Origin: Shewanella fodinae
GTDB taxonomy: Bacteria; Pseudomonadota; Gammaproteobacteria; Enterobacterales; Shewanellaceae
Assembly: GCF_014651955.1 (NCBI RefSeq)
Contig: NZ_BMXW01000006.1
Location: 68,021 to 132,020 of the forward strand
DNA length: 64,000 nucleotides
Direction of reading: 5' to 3'
Both the position numbers and the translations under genes were made by a program. Shown here in pieces: positions 8,454 through 18,267 of this stretch. Position 1 is the stretch's first letter, and every line of letters begins with the position of its first letter. The notes beneath the pieces are model-generated. The model was given only the letters and a program-made list of their open reading frames with translations. It did not search any database and had not been told where the DNA came from.

Positions 8454-10883
8454 TCAAGCTTTATAGATTCGTACGCGATTGGTGTGCTGTGGGTTGGCTT
8501 TAGCAATCGGACTCGGACGATAAGCCGTCAACGTATTGATACAGCCACCAATATCCACGTCACCACTGGGTTTGAACCAGGCACCTTGAGGCATTGAGGC
8601 AACACCTGGCATTACTCTGTTAGTTACTTTAGCGCGCACTTTGATTTTTCCGCGCAGAGATTCCACAATGACCCAATCACCATCAGCAAAGCCATCTGCA
8701 TTTTTGGGGTTAACCCATACCGCATCCATTACAGCTTCACGCAGCCACTGCACACTGTGGAATGAAGAATGTGTACGTCCTTTGGTATGATGGCCCGCTA
8801 ACTGCAGCGGGAAATCCTGCAACTCTGGAGAGGTGTCTTCGTAACCTTCCCAGGTCACAATGTAAGCTGGGATCGGTGGAATATGCAGGCCGACAACATA
8901 GTCTGGTTTAATCCAGTTTTTATTCATGAAATCCACTTCATGAGAAAACAGTTCAATGCGACCAGATTTAGTCTTCAGCTCACCACCATCGTTAACGTAG
9001 TTGTACAACCCACAATGTGATTCACTCAACGGATTGAATTTCTTCACCAGCCCCTGAGCTTGAAATTCCTCTAGCGTTGCAGGCAGGACTTCATCTTGTG
9101 GCGCCACTTTGGTTTCATAGTACTCTTTGAGCCACTGCTGGTAGCTTTTACCTTCAGTGAATTTGTCGGCGACACCCATCACTTGGGCAAGTTCGGCACA
9201 AACATCATAAGTACCGCGACATTCGCCCAATGGTTCAATCGCAGCGGTCATAGCGGTGATATACGACATTGAGCCTGCAGAATACGATTGGTTGGCGACG
9301 TCATCCTTTTCCAACCAACTGCTGTCTGGCAACAGATAGTCTGCAAAGAGTGCAGAGGGAGTCATGTGATTTTCACTGACAATAATCAGTTCACACAGGG
9401 TGTCATCTTCCAGCAATTTAGCGGTACCAAAACAATCAGAATGCTGATTGATCAATGTGTTACCTGCGAAGTTGATGATGGCTTTGATATTGGCGTTAAG
9501 CTTACCGTCACCGTTTGCATCCAGTTCATCTGCTGGCAACTGCACCCCATCCTTAAACGCCGTCATCTCTTTCCCATTACGGATGGCATCTGGCCAAGTA
9601 AATACTGAGATTTTGGCCTTTTCTGCACTGCTAAGACTTGGGAATCCAGGACTGCTGAGGTTGTTGAGTGAGTAAGGCATATGGCCTGTATTAGTACCAC
9701 GCTTACCAACTGCGCCAAGTAAAGCACATAGTGCTGCTGTCGCCCACACGTTATACTCGCCATTAGCCTGACGGTTTAAACCATAACCGCCTACAATATA
9801 AGGCGCTTTGGCTGCATATAACTGCTCAGCAACACTACGAATAGTATCAGCCGGTACACCACAGATACGCTCCGCCCACTCAGGCGTTTTGGCAACGGCA
9901 TCCAACTCACCAACACCAAGAATGTAGGCTTCGTAGCTGCGCTCATAAGGCAATGCTTCTAGGCCCTTTTCTGGAATTGCCGCTTCAGCGCGGAAGCCAT
10001 AGCATTTTTCACTGAGAAAGGTTTCATTGATCATATTGTTGGTGATCAAGTGGTAAGCAATACCAGATATCAGTGCCGCATCTGTCCCTGGACGGCAAGC
10101 ATGGTATTCAATGTTGCTGCCAGCCGCCGTATCGGTGTAACGGCAGTCAAACAGAATGGTTTTTACCTTATGTTTTATCTGTGCAAACTCATAACCTTCG
10201 CCGCTACCACTTTGGCGAATTTCCAGCGGGTTATAGCCAAAGAATAGGCACAAATCGCTGTTGTGAGCTTCCAACATTGTGGAGCGTGCATTGGAGCCAT
10301 AAATAATTGGATAGAGCCGACTTACCTGCGCGGAACTATAGCTGCCATAATAACCCAGACATCCTCCCATACAGTTCAACAAGCGATGCCACGTTGAACT
10401 GCCGTTAAGGTCATAGTAAGCACCTGACTGATATTGGTAATAAACTGAACGTGCACCGTAAGTGTCATAAATTCCCTTCAGTTTCGCGCCAATTTCGCTG
10501 ATGGCCTGTTCCCAGCTGATTCTTTGGAATTCACCAGCACCGCGCTTGCCAACACGCTTCATTGGGTATAACACTCGATCAGGGTTATACACGCGCTTGC
10601 GATTGGAACGGCCGCGGGCGCATGGACGGATCTGATGATTGCCAAAGGAGTCATCACCAAAAGTTTCATTCTCTATACGGACAATCTTGCCGTCCTTACT
10701 GAACACTTTCAGTGGACAGTTAGAGCCGCAGTTACACAAACAGGCAGACCAAGTCTGAACTTCCACAGCACTACCTGGTTCAGCAGGCACCTCTTCCACA
10801 TCTTTTGAACTGGAGTTACAGCCGGTCACTGTGGCAGCCGCGCTCAGCGCCGCACTCATTTTTAAAAAACTTCTACGTTCCAT
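8454..10883 (-). CDS. dmsA: DmsA, molybdopterin DMSO reductase catalytic subunit
   Basis: 809 residues. N-terminus has a Tat motif (RRSFLK, residues 3-8), a hydrophobic stretch and a lipobox-like TVTGC near residue 22, fitting an exported, possibly lipid-anchored enzyme as in extracellular Shewanella DMSO reduction. A cysteine cluster follows at residues 48-57 (CLCNCGSNC) with a later cysteine in RPCARGRS for the [4Fe-4S] site. The GSYSSAQ segment near residue 180 is where the Mo-ligating serine of this enzyme class is expected. The C-terminal cofactor-binding domain is present (GHHTKGRTHSSFHS near 690). It reduces DMSO, possibly other oxides. Confidence 0.93.
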   Translation of the reverse strand: MERRSFLKMSAALSAAATVTGCNSSSKDVEEVPAEPGSAVEVQTWSACLCNCGSNCPLKVFSKDGKIVRIENETFGDDSFGNHQIRPCARGRSNRKRVYNPDRVLYPMKRVGKRGAGEFQRISWEQAISEIGAKLKGIYDTYGARSVYYQYQSGAYYDLNGSSTWHRLLNCMGGCLGYYGSYSSAQVSRLYPIIYGSNARSTMLEAHNSDLCLFFGYNPLEIRQSGSGEGYEFAQIKHKVKTILFDCRYTDTAAGSNIEYHACRPGTDAALISGIAYHLITNNMINETFLSEKCYGFRAEAAIPEKGLEALPYERSYEAYILGVGELDAVAKTPEWAERICGVPADTIRSVAEQLYAAKAPYIVGGYGLNRQANGEYNVWATAALCALLGAVGKRGTNTGHMPYSLNNLSSPGFPSLSSAEKAKISVFTWPDAIRNGKEMTAFKDGVQLPADELDANGDGKLNANIKAIINFAGNTLINQHSDCFGTAKLLEDDTLCELIIVSENHMTPSALFADYLLPDSSWLEKDDVANQSYSAGSMSYITAMTAAIEPLGECRGTYDVCAELAQVMGVADKFTEGKSYQQWLKEYYETKVAPQDEVLPATLEEFQAQGLVKKFNPLSESHCGLYNYVNDGGELKTKSGRIELFSHEVDFMNKNWIKPDYVVGLHIPPIPAYIVTWEGYEDTSPELQDFPLQLAGHHTKGRTHSSFHSVQWLREAVMDAVWVNPKNADGFADGDWVIVESLRGKIKVRAKVTNRVMPGVASMPQGAWFKPSGDVDIGGCINTLTAYRPSPIAKANPQHTNRVRIYKA

Positions 10884-10917
10884 TTGTATTTAAACCTCGT
10901 CTATTTATAACGTTGGC

Positions 10918-12900
10918 CTAGGGCAGCTTGTAGCTGAAGCTCAACATCAGCAGGTGGGCGTTATAGTTGTGATCCAGTTTGCCTAGGGTGGTCAGGCCGG
11001 TAATAACATCCACGGCCACCTGGGCATCGTCGGTATCGTAGTAACGTTCATAGCGGTAGCTCAGCTTGAGCCACATCTGTTCGCTCAGGGCATAACGGCC
11101 ATACAGCTCCAGACTGTGGCTGAAGTCGTAATAGTCACCGTAATCACTGCTATCAATGGCCGTGTTGCTTTCAGAGTTGGCAAACAGGTAGTCAGCGCCG
11201 ACCGTCAGTTGGCTTGACCAACGGTAGCTGAACCCGGCTCCAAGGTTGATGAAGCGGTCTTCTATCCGCCCTTGCCAATCTGCTGTTGCAAAGTTGCTGG
11301 AACCCGCCATGTCGGAGTTAATCCATTGCTGGCTGGCCAATGCGTACACATGCCAATCTGCAGTGGGGTCAAGCGATAGATTGGCGTCATAGCGGTAGTC
11401 TTCTGAAGCCGATAGCCCTAACTCGGTATGCTGGTAGTCGTCTTTGGCATAACGCAGATTGATATCCAAGGTCAGCCAGGACAACGGCGTATGAGTAAAG
11501 CTCAGTTCCGCGCCATAGCGGTTGCGGTCAGCTAGGTAGTACTTACGCAACAGCGGATTTTCGTCAGGAGCGGTGATGCGGGAGGCGTCATACCGAGAAC
11601 CATCACGACTTTCATAAAGTGCTTTGACGCCCAGCTGCAGGTTATCCAGTGGTTTAAGACTCAGACGGGCCCACAGATTGTCCTCGCGGTTATCTTCCCG
11701 TTCCAGATAGTTACGCTCAGTTTGTTTATGCTGATACTGCCCACTTAGTCGCACATCTCTGCTGAAGCGATAACTGCTCTGCAGCTTCACGCTCTTACGG
11801 GTGATGTCCAGCGGCACATTGGCTTTAAAGGCACCATTAACATTGTCCCACTCTAGTTGGGCAAACTCGGCAACACTGCCTTGGTTGTCACGGTCGCTGT
11901 AGCTGAGCTGGCCATTGACTCGCCATTTTGCTGTCAGCAAGCTGCTAACAGACAAACGAGCGTCACGGGTATCCACTTCACCGTTCCAATTCACCAATGG
12001 ATTGCCGTCCATCTGGATTAAGTCAGCATCTTGGATTAAACGGCCCGCCGCCAGATGACCGTTAACGACTGTTCGGTCCAACAGATATTGACCATCCAAT
12101 GACACCTGATGGGCATCGTTATCTGGGGTCGCAGCGTAGACATCATCAAGATAAGGTAGCGATAAGTTACCGATATCATTACGGAAGAAACTACCGTTAT
12201 ACTGCAGACGACTAAACCAGTTATCACCATTGGCACTGAGCCCTGCTGTAAAATGGTCAGTCTTGTTATCGATTGGCGCGGCAAAATTTAGGACACCGTT
12301 AGCGGCAATCAGACTCGCGGCCTTATTACCGGTCTTCGCTTCATGATTAAACGCCACGAAAGCGCTGTAATCCTGATAGTAGAGCGTCAGGCCTGCACCG
12401 ATCTGCTCCCGTTCCGTAAACAGCTTGGGATAACGAGTATCGGTGGTTGAAGGCTGTAACAGATTATCGCTGTACCAAACTGGACTTTTGCCCGTGACTT
12501 GTGAATGCCGTAATAATCGGTAATCAGCGGTAGCCTTAAACACCCCTGTTTTACCGGCTTGCAGATGGGCACGACTACTGTCTAGCCCTAAATTTTCAGC
12601 CTCGGCACTGGCTTGATAGCCATGACCGTCACGATAATGTAGCTCACCGCTTACGGCACCCAACCAACCACTGTCCTCTTTACCTAACGCATTGCCGGAA
12701 TGGATGTCGTCGCCACTTTTCCAGCCAGTACTGACGCTCACTTCGCCGCGCAATCCTGTCGGATTAACACAACGCTGGCACTGATAATCTGTGGTGTTCA
12801 CCTTGCTGGTATTGGCGTGCATCACGCCAAAATCTGCGGCGGCGACCTGCCCAGCCGCAGCCATCAGCCCTAGGGTGATAAGATTTAATTTCATTGGCAT
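10918..12900 (-). CDS. dmsF: DmsF, MtrB/PioB-type outer membrane beta-barrel
   Basis: 660 residues with a signal peptide (cleavage near AAGQVAAA) and many amphipathic beta strands with Tyr, Trp and Asp. The N-terminal part has a CxxC pair (CQRC at about residues 40-43), the hallmark of the MtrB branch. The last residues (LSFSYKLP) suit a barrel end. In the known system this barrel holds the decaheme cytochrome DmsE in the outer membrane, letting electrons reach DmsAB on the cell surface. A strong AAGGAG ribosome site precedes the first ATG, 14 bases after the dmsE stop. Confidence 0.92.
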   Translation of the reverse strand: MPMKLNLITLGLMAAAGQVAAADFGVMHANTSKVNTTDYQCQRCVNPTGLRGEVSVSTGWKSGDDIHSGNALGKEDSGWLGAVSGELHYRDGHGYQASAEAENLGLDSSRAHLQAGKTGVFKATADYRLLRHSQVTGKSPVWYSDNLLQPSTTDTRYPKLFTEREQIGAGLTLYYQDYSAFVAFNHEAKTGNKAASLIAANGVLNFAAPIDNKTDHFTAGLSANGDNWFSRLQYNGSFFRNDIGNLSLPYLDDVYAATPDNDAHQVSLDGQYLLDRTVVNGHLAAGRLIQDADLIQMDGNPLVNWNGEVDTRDARLSVSSLLTAKWRVNGQLSYSDRDNQGSVAEFAQLEWDNVNGAFKANVPLDITRKSVKLQSSYRFSRDVRLSGQYQHKQTERNYLEREDNREDNLWARLSLKPLDNLQLGVKALYESRDGSRYDASRITAPDENPLLRKYYLADRNRYGAELSFTHTPLSWLTLDINLRYAKDDYQHTELGLSASEDYRYDANLSLDPTADWHVYALASQQWINSDMAGSSNFATADWQGRIEDRFINLGAGFSYRWSSQLTVGADYLFANSESNTAIDSSDYGDYYDFSHSLELYGRYALSEQMWLKLSYRYERYYDTDDAQVAVDVITGLTTLGKLDHNYNAHLLMLSFSYKLP

Positions 12901-12914
12901 AACTTATCTCCTTA

Positions 12915-13862
12915 TCAACGGCTGAAGTTGCTGCCAGCGGGGTGGTTAGAACCGTGAATTTGACTGTGACAGTTCAGACAGCTACGACCACCACCGAACG
13001 CATCCACACCGGGCTGACTGACGACACGGCTAGCATGTCCGTCATCCACGTGACACTGCTGACACAACTGTGGGGCCTTCTGTTTCAACAGATTGTCGTT
13101 AACGCTGCCGTGAGGATTGTGGCAACTGGTACAATCTTCCGTCACCGGCGCGTGTTCCCACAGGAACGGCCCACGTTTGTCGGCATGACAGCTGTAGCAG
13201 GTGTCATTCACGGTGGCACGCTTCAACGCTTTGTCATTGGCGGAACCATGGGGGTTATGACAATCGATACAGGTCATCTCATTCCACTGCAGCGGATGTG
13301 ATGAACGTTTATGCATATCCGCCTTTTCTTGGCGATGACATTTGCTACACACCTCGTTTACCTGCTTGTGATCAAGCACCGGATCATTGGCGGTATGAAT
13401 TTGATGGCAGGAAACGCAAGTAATACCTTCAAGGTTGTGGACACTGCTGTGCCATTCCTGAGTTTTAGCCTGCTGGTGACATCCGAGACAAACACTGTTC
13501 TGGCTCGCAGCAGACAACTTACTGTCTGGGCCAAAATCAATCATCGGCTCTTTGCCACCACGGTTGTGGTTGCCAAGCGGGCCATGACAGGCCTCACACT
13601 GCAGGCCAGCCATCGGCGACTTGCTGTTGTCGAGACGTCCATGAGTTGAGTCAAACAGTGCCATCACTTTCGGATCTTTTTTATGGCACATCAGGCAGGA
13701 ATCAGCACCTTTCGGAGAATAATTACCTTCTGCGAACTTCGCTTGCAGTTGCTGCTCCAGTTGCTCACTACTCAAATTATCCCAGGGCGTCGCTTTCACT
13801 GGGGTTATCAGGGACAAAAAGACCCCCGCCCCCAGCATTGCTACTTTAACAATACGGGACAT
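12915..13862 (-). CDS. dmsE: DmsE, decaheme c-type cytochrome
   Basis: 315 residues with a signal peptide (cleavage near VKA). I count ten CxxCH haem motifs: CLMCH, CEACH, CLGCH, CVSCH, CSKCH, CIDCH, CYSCH, CTSCH, CQQCH and CLNCH. This is the MtrA/DmsE family: a periplasmic decaheme protein that plugs the DmsF barrel and carries electrons from the inner-membrane quinol oxidase CymA (not in this window) to DmsAB. First gene of the operon; the 604-base AT-rich region upstream is the promoter region. Confidence 0.94.
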   Translation of the reverse strand: MSRIVKVAMLGAGVFLSLITPVKATPWDNLSSEQLEQQLQAKFAEGNYSPKGADSCLMCHKKDPKVMALFDSTHGRLDNSKSPMAGLQCEACHGPLGNHNRGGKEPMIDFGPDSKLSAASQNSVCLGCHQQAKTQEWHSSVHNLEGITCVSCHQIHTANDPVLDHKQVNEVCSKCHRQEKADMHKRSSHPLQWNEMTCIDCHNPHGSANDKALKRATVNDTCYSCHADKRGPFLWEHAPVTEDCTSCHNPHGSVNDNLLKQKAPQLCQQCHVDDGHASRVVSQPGVDAFGGGRSCLNCHSQIHGSNHPAGSNFSR

Positions 13863-14466
13863 GTAAACTACCTTTTATTTATCGGTGAGTTATTAATATT
13901 TAGTTGAACTTATTTATAAATAAGCCCTCTACCATTGTTCCATACAAATATAGATATTTTATTTATTAATATTTCAAATGTGATCATAATTAAACTTGTG
14001 AGGCTATTGTGATTTACCGCTCAAAAACATACTGCAGCAATTCGATAATTTATTATAAAATTCAAATTGTTACGATAAATCTAAATTAGCTTACCCATCC
14101 ACATTTCATTGGTAATCAAAGGTAATCTTATATATATAAATATAAGAAATTTGATCTATTGCGCATAAAAATAAGTAGAATTTTAATCATATAAATGGAT
14201 TTAAAAATATTAATACTTTTGGGAAAGATATTTTTAATATTATTAGATAAAATAATTCTAATTTAAATATATTATTTACTGATGGATTTAAATAGGAATT
14301 ATATATTAGTGGTGTTCTCATAAAACCTACAATTGATAATTAACCGCATTATCAGCCTCATTTCAAACCGTAGAGGTTTATTCAGAAAATGCGAGTTGTC
14401 TTACTGATGCACTATGTAAAGAAAAGTAAACTGACAAATCGATTTTTCCCGTAGTAGGTTTAAAAG
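13863..14466. other. AT-rich divergent regulatory region (dmsE / MarR-like gene)
   Basis: 604 bases with no credible gene, markedly AT-rich. It separates dmsE (minus) from the MarR-like gene (plus). Near 13977-13986 there is AAATGTGATC, which looks like one half of a CRP site; the partner half is poor. A TTTGAT half-site of FNR type is seen near 14150 but again without a good partner. I can name no operator with confidence. Confidence 0.5.
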
Positions 14467-14934
14467 ATGCAAGAAAAATCCGGTTTTGTTATGGTCGATA
14501 TACTCCGTATGCTGAGTATTGCTTTTCAAGTTCATGAGAAAATTGCAGATATCAGCCTAGTACAAGCAGATGTCCTAAAAAGAGCAGATATGACGCCAGG
14601 GATAAGACAGGTTGAACTGGCCGAACAGATGCGAATGCAGCCCGCCAAATTAGGTCGAATTGTTGATCAATTGGCAGAGATGGGGTTGCTGGAAAGACGC
14701 AAACCTACCAATGATCAGCGAGTGAATGGTTTGTTTGTCACCAGCGCTGCGTCTGAAAACCTGAAGATAATTGGTGATGTTGTTGATGAACTGTGGGTGC
14801 CGGCGTGGAAGGACATCGACCCGCAGCATGTCGAAATATTCCGTCAGGTTCTGTTGAAAATTCAACATAATCTCGCCAGTCACAGCGACCATCCAAGCAT
14901 CCGTCGTTCGACAAAACCACTCTTAGAAGATTAG
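14467..14934 (+). CDS. MarR-like winged-helix regulator
   Basis: 155 residues. Helical N-terminus, then a winged helix-turn-helix: TPGIRQVELAEQMRMQPAKL (residues 43-62) followed by GRIVDQLAEMGLLERRK and a wing with DQRVNGLFVT. This is the MarR pattern. The C-terminal ~20 residues are polar and Arg/Ser rich, possibly flexible. Start preceded by AGTAGG. It lies between two respiratory clusters and is divergent from dmsE, so control of dms genes is possible, but MarR family members more often sense small molecules, and the known dms regulation runs through CRP. Confidence 0.75.
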   Translation: MQEKSGFVMVDILRMLSIAFQVHEKIADISLVQADVLKRADMTPGIRQVELAEQMRMQPAKLGRIVDQLAEMGLLERRKPTNDQRVNGLFVTSAASENLKIIGDVVDELWVPAWKDIDPQHVEIFRQVLLKIQHNLASHSDHPSIRRSTKPLLED

Positions 14935-15049
14935 CAGCCCTTTTTATGCTATATCCTTTATGTAAACGCTGAATACCCTAACATCAAACAAGTTGGAAAG
15001 AGTTTAACGAATCAAAGAGATGCGGCTGATCATCACCATATTGCAACCA

Positions 15050-15081
15050 ATAAAAAGCCACCTGCGTGCTCAACAGGTGGC
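15050..15081 (-). terminator. rho-independent terminator downstream of nrfBCD
   Basis: Inverted repeat GCCACCTG / CAGGTGGC (15057-15064, 15074-15081) with a 9-base loop, followed on the minus strand by TTTTTA. It lies about 155 bases beyond the NrfD stop. The 300-base gap (14935-15234) otherwise holds nothing I recognise except a complementary GGAGGT/ACCTCC pair at 15092 and 15141. Confidence 0.7.
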
Positions 15082-15234
15082 AAAACCCGTGGAGGTTCGG
15101 GTAATGTGTGGATAAAGAGCAAAATGGCGTCCTGCCCAATGACCTCCGTGTTTTACGGCATACATAACTGCCTTAAACTCGAATACAGCTCTTTCTAACA
15201 TTTATCGTTATTATCTAAGCTCACACATAATCCA

Positions 15235-16176
15235 TTAGGCGATAGTCATCTGCCCTGCGTACAGAATAAAATGACGCAGCAGTATCACCCCAATCAAACT
15301 ACAGGTTGCAGTCCCCGCAACATAAGCAAAACGGCGTTTGGCGGTAGCGGTCATGAACAGATTCATTGCCAGCGGCACAGATAGGCCAACCAACAGGATC
15401 CCCACCCAGAACACCACACCCCAGAAACCAAAACCTAAGGCATTGGCGGCAGCCACTTTGGCTTGTCCCCCGGTCAAAACCAACCCAAGGAAGAAGGTGA
15501 AAATGGCTACCATCTCTACCAAAATCAGTGGGATTTCAATCTTATGGATCAAATGCACTTCACGTCCATCAGGGTTGCCTTTCATCAGCACACCACCCAA
15601 CAGCGATGCAGCGGCACCAGAAGACAGTGCTGATAACAGGAACAGGATAGGCAGTACTGGGTTCTTCAGCATCGGATAGCCAGGCAAAGCCGACAGCAGG
15701 AAGCCAGTGTAGGCACCCAATGCCAGAGCCAGAATGACCAACAACCCGGTGATAGTCGCTTCACTGCTGCTCAGGAATGCGCTCAGTTTAAGCACCCAAG
15801 GGAAGCGAGTTCGACACCATTCGTCAATGACTGGACGGAACACCAGCGCTATCCAGAGGAACATGAAGACCATGTAAATACACAGGATGATCACACCCAC
15901 AGACATAACGGAGGTCAGGTTATAGAACACCATGATCTTCCAGAAATGTAGTGGTTTGGTCAGGTCGGTGACTAAGATCCCCAAACCTGCCATGACAGTG
16001 ATAGGCGCAACAATACAAGCAGCCTGAACAAACCCAGACTTGTATGCGTCACCGCGTAAAATAAAGTTCTTCAACAGCACGGCGAAAAACATAGCACCGC
16101 CTGAAACCCCGGCAAAAAACAGGTAAAAAGCGATTGGCCAATGCCAGACCAGATGCTCAAAATGGAAAGGGCTCAT
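15235..16176 (-). CDS. nrfD: NrfD/PsrC-type membrane quinol subunit
   Basis: 313 residues with about eight to nine hydrophobic segments, matching the NrfD/PsrC family that exchanges electrons between menaquinol and a periplasmic Fe-S partner without haem. The N-terminal HWPIAFYLFFAGVSGGAMFF (residues 12-31) is typical. The start overlaps the stop of the Fe-S subunit by 4 bases (ATGA), so translation is coupled. No catalytic subunit is encoded here. Confidence 0.85.
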   Translation of the reverse strand: MSPFHFEHLVWHWPIAFYLFFAGVSGGAMFFAVLLKNFILRGDAYKSGFVQAACIVAPITVMAGLGILVTDLTKPLHFWKIMVFYNLTSVMSVGVIILCIYMVFMFLWIALVFRPVIDEWCRTRFPWVLKLSAFLSSSEATITGLLVILALALGAYTGFLLSALPGYPMLKNPVLPILFLLSALSSGAAASLLGGVLMKGNPDGREVHLIHKIEIPLILVEMVAIFTFFLGLVLTGGQAKVAAANALGFGFWGVVFWVGILLVGLSVPLAMNLFMTATAKRRFAYVAGTATCSLIGVILLRHFILYAGQMTIA

Positions 16177-16853
16177 ACGTTTATCCCTCCCTGCTTAGCT
16201 TGAATACGGAACAATTTAGGATGAGTTCCCAAATCTCTCTTATTGCGATACACCGGATTTTCTTCCAGCGCTTTGACTATCTCTGAATTGGGATCATTCA
16301 AGTCACCAAATACCAGCGCTTTAGTCGGACACGCTTCCACACAAGCGGGCTGTTTGCCTTGTTTAAGCTGAGTTTCTCGACAAAAATCACATTTATCAGC
16401 GGCTTTGGTCACCGGATTGATAAAGCGAATGTGGTAAGGGCAAGCCGCAATACAATACTGGCAACCTACACACTTCCAAGAATTCACACTTACAATGCCG
16501 GTGTTCTCGTCTTTAAATGCAGCGCCGGTTGGGCACACATGCACACAAGGTGAGTCTTCGCACTGTTCACAGGATTTACGGGTAAAGTGATAGTACTGAT
16601 TCGGATATTCACCAAATGGGCCAGTGCGGATGATTTCCAGACGCGCCACCCCTTCTGGCACCTGATTTACCTTGCGGCAATTATCAGCGCAGGCATTACA
16701 GCCAATACATTTGTTCTCGTCATGCAGCATGGCGTATTTGACTGCACTTTTCTGCTGTTCACCGGCCACTTCACCATTGGTCAGTACATACAGAGAGATG
16801 CCGGCAATCATTGCCCCGCTGCCCTGTAAAAATTGTCTTTTTGACTTATCCAT
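16173..16853 (-). CDS. nrfC: NrfC-type 4Fe-4S ferredoxin subunit
   Basis: 226 residues from the second ATG (an upstream start at 16874 would overlap nrfB slightly). N-terminus KSKRQFLQGSGA carries a lone-Arg Tat-like motif plus a hydrophobic stretch, so it is exported. Four cysteine clusters: CIGCNACADNCRK, CEQCEDSPCVHVCP, CVGCQYCIAACP, and CDFCRETQLKQGKQPACVEAC. It should pass electrons from NrfD to the pentaheme protein, like E. coli NrfC. Start spacing and overlaps say it is one operon with nrfB and nrfD. Confidence 0.87.
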   Translation of the reverse strand: MDKSKRQFLQGSGAMIAGISLYVLTNGEVAGEQQKSAVKYAMLHDENKCIGCNACADNCRKVNQVPEGVARLEIIRTGPFGEYPNQYYHFTRKSCEQCEDSPCVHVCPTGAAFKDENTGIVSVNSWKCVGCQYCIAACPYHIRFINPVTKAADKCDFCRETQLKQGKQPACVEACPTKALVFGDLNDPNSEIVKALEENPVYRNKRDLGTHPKLFRIQAKQGGINV

Positions 16854-16863
16854 CACGCACCCC

Positions 16864-17334
16864 CTACTTCGCATGACATTGACGGCACAACTGACTGTGT
16901 TGTGTGCCGGTCATTTGGGTCATCGGATCTGTCGCCGGGTGGAGTTGGTGGCAAGCAGCGCAACTTACTTTGTTAGCGTGGACGTTATGAGTCCATTCGC
17001 CTGCAGCCAGTTTTTCCGGGCGGTGACATCTGAGACAGGTTTTGTTCTGCTCTTGGGGAGCGTTCTCTGGATCGGGGTTAAATACCCGGATGTCGTTGGG
17101 TTTGCGGGGATGGACGCCCTGTTCACCGTGGCAGGTACTGCAAGTGAAATGCATTTTGTCCTGTCCGTGAACCCCCAGCATTGTGCCATTGCGCTTGTGG
17201 CATTTTAGGCAGGGGCCATCATTGATTTTCAGCGCGGTAGATGTTTCTGCATTGGCGGTGCCGGCTGTGCCGAAACCCAACAGGCATACCAATGTGGCAA
17301 CACCGAGCACTGTGCGCCAAGTATTCCTGAACAT
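16864..17334 (-). CDS. nrfB: NrfB-type pentaheme cytochrome c
   Basis: 156 residues with an N-terminal signal peptide (cleavage near ANA) and five CxxCH motifs: CLKCH, CSTCH, CLRCH, CAACH and CRQCH, the last close to the C-terminus. This is the NrfB pattern, the electron donor to nitrite reductase NrfA in E. coli. No nrfA is next to it in this window, so the final acceptor protein is encoded elsewhere or is a different enzyme. First haem gene of the nrfBCD unit; 87 bases separate it from the DUF2726 gene upstream. Confidence 0.87.
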   Translation of the reverse strand: MFRNTWRTVLGVATLVCLLGFGTAGTANAETSTALKINDGPCLKCHKRNGTMLGVHGQDKMHFTCSTCHGEQGVHPRKPNDIRVFNPDPENAPQEQNKTCLRCHRPEKLAAGEWTHNVHANKVSCAACHQLHPATDPMTQMTGTQHSQLCRQCHAK

Positions 17335-17421
17335 AGTTCGTTACCTGATTATTAGTTTGTTATTTTTGAGAAGAAGGGTGACAACCTTTTTTCAGATTGT
17401 CACCGACATCGACTGTAAACA

Positions 17422-17889
17422 TCAGGCAGCCAAGGCCTGCATTAAATGCTGTTTATCCATTGGGCAGTTACGCTTCATATCAATCAATCTGATGTTGAGT
17501 TTCTGAAGCAGTGGTTTGATTTCTGCACTAGATTTATCGCTGAAATCAGAAATCACCATTTTGATTTCTGATGAGTTCTGGTCAATCAGCACATAGTCCA
17601 GATACCCATGAGGTTCAGCTTCGTCTGCATTAACTTCGATAACAGACTCCAATGGAACATGACTGCAGATTTCATATTCACCTTTAGTCAGACTCTTCAG
17701 AGACTTAAGAAAGCCTAAGCTTTCATTATCAAACAGACGGTCTTTAATCTTTGCATGTACTGGCGCTGCAGTTTCTGACTTGAAAAACTTAATGCAAGTC
17801 ATCACGAATGTAACAGCGATAAAAGGAACTGCAATGAACAATACAAAGTAGATAAACGCATAACTGAGATATACAGATGCGGTGCTCAT
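17422..17889 (-). CDS. membrane-anchored DUF2726-like protein
   Basis: 155 residues from an ATG with a good GGAGG ribosome site. One N-terminal membrane segment (about residues 3-30), then a cytoplasmic domain that follows the DUF2726 pattern: F.....L..L..GEYEICSHVPLESVI (about 60-85), LDYVLID and ISDFSDKS, LLQKLNIRLIDM. DUF2726 is related to restriction-endonuclease-like folds, but nuclease residues are not evident here. It precedes nrfBCD on the same strand and probably heads that operon; its role in respiration is unknown. Confidence 0.6.
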   Translation of the reverse strand: MSTASVYLSYAFIYFVLFIAVPFIAVTFVMTCIKFFKSETAAPVHAKIKDRLFDNESLGFLKSLKSLTKGEYEICSHVPLESVIEVNADEAEPHGYLDYVLIDQNSSEIKMVISDFSDKSSAEIKPLLQKLNIRLIDMKRNCPMDKQHLMQALAA

Positions 17890-17972
17890 ATTAACCTCCA
17901 ACTATCATGTTGTATTTATTTATTAGCGATTATTTCGCAATTAAATTATTGGCAGAAAGTGCAAGTATATTA

Positions 17973-17986
17973 GTGATCCGAATCAC
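17973..17986. promoter_or_regulatory. candidate CRP/FNR-family operator
   Basis: GTGATCCGAATCAC within TTAGTGATCCGAATCACATC matches the TGTGA-N6-TCACA pattern well (perfect 4+4 core, weaker first base). It lies about 84 bases upstream of the DUF2726 start, i.e. in the promoter region of the DUF2726-nrfBCD unit. In Shewanella anaerobic respiration genes are usually CRP-controlled. The surrounding gap (17890-18267) is AT-rich and otherwise empty. Confidence 0.5.
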
Positions 17987-18267
17987 ATCAAGTGGTGGAG
18001 AAAATGAGCAGTTTTAAATTTTAAGAGGTTAATTTAATTACTATTTTCTAAAAACAAATAATGGTAAATACAGTTATAAAAAAACAGATATATCATTATG
18101 CAAATTGCAATTTATGAAATATGAAAATAGGCTTAACTCCTGTTTGCTATAAAATCTAAATAGAATACATTTTTAAACGTGATATAACACACCTTTTGGA
18201 TTTTCCATTTTTCATTTTTTTTATTAATCTAATTGCAATAGGAATTTCCACAAATGGAGTACTAACA

